Origin: a bacterium
GTDB taxonomy: Bacteria; ARS69
Length of the DNA: 35,756 bases
Direction: 5' to 3'
Assembly: GCA_025774805.1 (NCBI GenBank)
Contig: JALGZR010000065.1
Span: 1 to 35,756, forward strand
The translations under genes were made by a program, and so were the position numbers. The notes beneath the pieces are model-generated. The model did no database searches. It was not told the origin of the DNA and saw nothing but the letters and a program-made list of their open reading frames with translations. Within the stretch, counting starts at the first letter, position 1; every line of letters begins with the position of its first letter. Below, in pieces: positions 33,867 to 35,756 of this stretch.

Positions 33867-34643
33867 ATGAATCGCATTCTGCTCATGGTCGCTGTCCTTG
33901 CGCTCGCGAGTCCCGCGATGTCGTCATCGCGCGGTCCCACGGAACGCGTTCTCGCTGACCGGGAAGTCGGTACTCCAGGTGCGGAACTGGCAGGTGGATC
34001 GAGTCCGACGCTCTTCTACTTCGGAAGCACCTTGGGCGGGGAACCCGAAGACTTCGCGGCCCTGGGGTTCAGCGTGACCGTCGCGGACACGGTCGCGGAT
34101 CTTCAACTCACCAATCTGCTGAACTTCGACGTGCTGATCCTAGGTTTCGTCCATCCGGACGATACCCGACTCGGTCCGTACCAGCCGGACATTGAACAGT
34201 ACGTGCTCGTGGGTCACGGCCTTCTGATCCATCAACCCAACGCGCCGGGGGTCATTCGATACGCGCCCACGGGGTTTGAGCTGGAGATCGAGAGTCAGTG
34301 GTGGTGTGGCGTTCCCGGGGGTGGGGCTTCCACGGAAACGGAGGTCGTCTTTCCGGATCACCCTGCAATTGCCGGCCTTCCCCCGGACCAGGTTGGATGC
34401 GACGCCGACCAGGTGGCGTGGATCGGTCCCGCGTATGCCCTGCTCACCCGCAATCTTGAGTGTCTCGACCCCGCGATGGCTGCCGGGACCTTCGGGCTGG
34501 GCCGCGTTGTGTTCGAGACCGGCAATGTGAAGTGCGGGTGCGAGGAGTACTGGATCCAGGTTCTGAACTGGCTCGGGCTCACGGGGCCGGTAAGTGTGAA
34601 GTCGCAGTCTTGGGGAGTGACCAAGGCCCAGTATAGATGGTGA
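33867..34643 (+). CDS. cassette 1: secreted protein of unknown function
   Basis: A 258-residue protein with a signal peptide (MNRILLMVAVLALASPAMSS) and a compact domain (PTLFYFGSTLGGEPEDFAALGFSV, LLNFDVLILGFVHPDD, YVLVGHGLLIHQPNAPG) that hints at a glutamine amidotransferase-like or ThuA-like fold without clear catalytic residues. Two Cys pairs lie in the second half. Start 33867 is favoured over 33864 because of its spacing from GGGGAGG. Stop at 34643 lies two bases before the attC R'' box, the usual cassette layout. No promoter of its own is evident. Confidence 0.7.
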   Translation: MNRILLMVAVLALASPAMSSSRGPTERVLADREVGTPGAELAGGSSPTLFYFGSTLGGEPEDFAALGFSVTVADTVADLQLTNLLNFDVLILGFVHPDDTRLGPYQPDIEQYVLVGHGLLIHQPNAPGVIRYAPTGFELEIESQWWCGVPGGGASTETEVVFPDHPAIAGLPPDQVGCDADQVAWIGPAYALLTRNLECLDPAMAAGTFGLGRVVFETGNVKCGCEEYWIQVLNWLGLTGPVSVKSQSWGVTKAQYRW

Positions 34644-34645
34644 CG

Positions 34646-34780
34646 GTCTAACTTGTGCTTGCAGCGGACGAGCGCCAGCCGCCGTGCCAAGAAGAGCCGG
34701 AGTTCGCGGAAGACGCCAGCGGCCGGAAAGAGCAAGGCGGGTCGCGGGAGCGCTCGCCGCTGAAGCGCAGGGCGTTGTGC
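34646..34780 (+). repeat. attC site 1
   Basis: R'' box GTCTAAC (34646-34652) and R' box GTTGTGC (34774-34780) bracket complementary arms. TGTGCTT(G)CAGCGG(A)CGAGCGC on the left pairs with the complement of the right arm, which lacks the bracketed G and A. Two extrahelical bases in one arm are the hallmark that guides integrase to one strand. The length (135 bases) and paired termini fit the attC family. Confidence 0.82.
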
Positions 34781-34799
34781 GGGATGACCGGGAAGAGCC

Positions 34800-35441
34800 A
34801 TGGGCAAGAAGATGTGGTGTGCCGCGACAGTGAACGTGCTGCTGGCCGTGATCATAGTGTTCTTCCTGATAGCGCTGTCCTCGTCGGTGTCCGGGCGTCC
34901 GCTCCATCCCTTTGTCGTGACCGTGTCTGCCATATGTGCAGCGATCGTAGCGATTGGTTACCAGCTCCTTTCAGCCAGTCGGACCCTTTGGGTTTCTCCC
35001 GGCGAGTTGATCGTCGGGTTCGGAGCTGATGGTGAGTCCAAGACCTGGACGGCGGCGTACGCCCGTGGCTGGCCGGTCGTCCTAGTGCTTCAGATTATCA
35101 CTCTCACATGGCTCGTCGTTCTCTGGCAGGAGCGAGCGCGGTCCGCCCCGCGGTCGCTGGCAGATGTGCTGCTACCGGCTGTCGTGACGTACCTCTTATA
35201 TCGGGGTCTGCGGTACTGGGGCCGAGGCGAGCGAGCTGGAGGTTTGATTGTCGGCGGGTACTTCGCCCTGGTCACGCTCGGGGTGCACGGCTGGCGGTTC
35301 CTTGCAGGAGTGCAGTTCTTTCCGCGGCTCAGAAGCGTGATGCCGGATGCAGCGCTCTCCGATTTGAAGCTTGTGCCGCCAGTGCTCGCTGTGCTGTCGT
35401 TTCTGTTGGTTGCGTTGAGCAGGCCAAGTCCGCACAACTAG
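34800..35441 (+). CDS. cassette 2: multi-spanning membrane protein of unknown function
   Basis: A 213-residue protein with about six hydrophobic segments (near 9-28, 37-56, 88-108, 121-135, 144-162, 190-208). No family is recognised. Its start lies 20 bases after the attC1 R' box and its stop (TAG) overlaps the end of the attC2 R'' box, so gene and cassette limits coincide. GGAAGAG before the ATG is a fair ribosome site. Genes in such cassettes often act in surface or interaction traits, but nothing specific can be said here. Confidence 0.72.
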   Translation: MGKKMWCAATVNVLLAVIIVFFLIALSSSVSGRPLHPFVVTVSAICAAIVAIGYQLLSASRTLWVSPGELIVGFGADGESKTWTAAYARGWPVVLVLQIITLTWLVVLWQERARSAPRSLADVLLPAVVTYLLYRGLRYWGRGERAGGLIVGGYFALVTLGVHGWRFLAGVQFFPRLRSVMPDAALSDLKLVPPVLAVLSFLLVALSRPSPHN

Positions 35442-35527
35442 CCGCTGCAGCTGACGGCGCTACAAACCGTGATAGGCGACGGCTGAGACCGGCCAGGGCC
35501 CCGCAGCTGAGCGGCAGCACGTTGGGG
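35432..35527 (+). repeat. attC site 2
   Basis: R'' box GCACAAC (35432-35438) and R' box GTTGGGG (35521-35527) bracket arms in which GCCGCT(G)CAGCTG(A)CGG pairs with the complement of CCGCAGCTGAGCGGC. The bulged G and A are spaced exactly as in attC1. The R'' box is the perfect complement of the R' box of attC1 (GTTGTGC), as expected if both came from the two ends of one circular cassette. R' has a G where a pyrimidine is usual. Confidence 0.78.
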
Positions 35528-35543
35528 CCCATGGAGACAAATC

Positions 35544-35693
35544 ATGGAAAAGTTGAGAGTTGGCTCTTGCCAATTCCCTGTGACAGAGGACATCAAGGGA
35601 AACGCTCGGTACATCCGTCGTTACATGAAAAGGGCAGCACGCCTAGCAGCCCGTGGCAAAAGTCCCTTCGGACGATCGGGGAGGAAAGGGTAG
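35544..35693 (+). CDS. cassette 3: N-terminal fragment resembling a carbon-nitrogen hydrolase
   Basis: From ATG 35544 the frame reads MEKLRVGSCQFPVTEDI and then NARYIRRYMKRAARL, which resembles the opening of nitrilase/carbon-nitrogen hydrolases. Similarity then stops, and the frame ends at TAG 35691-35693 after 49 residues. The catalytic Glu, Lys and Cys are absent. This looks like a truncated gene in the third cassette, or a new small protein. An overlapping frame from ATG 35531 is open to the window edge and is an alternative. A ribosome site is not evident. Confidence 0.4.
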   Translation: MEKLRVGSCQFPVTEDIKGNARYIRRYMKRAARLAARGKSPFGRSGRKG

Positions 35694-35756
35694 GATGGTG
35701 GCGTTTGAGGCTCACTGTCGACGCGATGGGGGGGATGAGAGATGGCGATGGGCCGT

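Larger units (their letters stand above)
32635..35756 (+). mobile_element. chromosomal integron (integrase in same direction as cassettes)
   Basis: The unit comprises an interrupted integron integrase, an attI candidate, and at least two cassettes each ended by an attC-like site, running past the window end. The cassettes begin after the 3' end of the integrase and read the same way, the inverted arrangement known in a few lineages such as Treponema and some planctomycetes. The cassettes are less GC-rich than the chromosome around them. The 256 bases before the integrase hold no gene; a TTGACG at 32562-32567 could be part of its promoter. Confidence 0.78.

Overview
This is a high-GC bacterial chromosome segment, complete except at its two edges. 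Three things suggest a member of the FCB group (Eisenbacteria/Krumholzibacteria-like lineages fit well): a secreted beta-propeller protein with a type IX-like C-terminal sorting domain, a PEP-CTERM protein with a PEP-CTERM-type polysaccharide deacetylase nearby, and the overall gene style. The taxon is inferred from gene content; no rRNA or tRNA was found.

Layout. 1-8032: a translation/cell-wall block prfA - (M16 peptidase pair) - prmC - murA. An oppositely oriented AAA ATPase/DUF4143 gene with its own palindromic upstream site sits between prmC and murA. 8144-13876 (minus strand): a small membrane protein; a BlaI-type repressor coupled to an M56 membrane protease with a cysteine-rich tail, with two matching palindromic operators upstream; a PilX-like pilin-related protein coupled to a two-helix HAMP-like protein; and a frameshifted DUF302 gene. 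14348-18670: a stress block of Hsp20, a YugP-type membrane zinc protease and ClpB. 18642-19157: cheW, convergent with and overlapping clpB. 19485-22729: a 43-residue membrane protein, selB and a GT4 glycosyltransferase, followed by a 194-bp element with perfect 26-bp inverted ends (MITE-like). 22990-30331 (minus strand): an envelope/export block of a dienelactone hydrolase-like lipoprotein, the PEP-CTERM protein, the large Asp-box propeller protein, a SAM methyltransferase overlapping a polysaccharide deacetylase, and an M90/MtfA-like protease with a SEC-C tail. 30615-32378: a secreted protein of unknown function.

32635-end: the most interesting region. It is a chromosomal integron with an integron-type tyrosine recombinase that reads toward its cassettes (the 'inverted' orientation). 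The recombinase is interrupted by one in-frame TAG just before the exons of its last two catalytic residues would be translated. Downstream lie two attC-like sites with the correct folded architecture (paired arms, two bulged bases at matching places) bounding small cassettes: a secreted protein, a multi-spanning membrane protein, and a short fragment resembling the N-terminus of a carbon-nitrogen hydrolase. The array runs off the window, so more cassettes are likely to the right.

How the parts may work together: the PEP-CTERM protein and deacetylase point to an exosortase/exopolysaccharide system elsewhere in the genome; the Hsp20-ClpB pair suggests a shared stress response; SelB implies selenoproteins and a tRNA-Sec elsewhere. 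These links are inferred from known families, not shown in the window.
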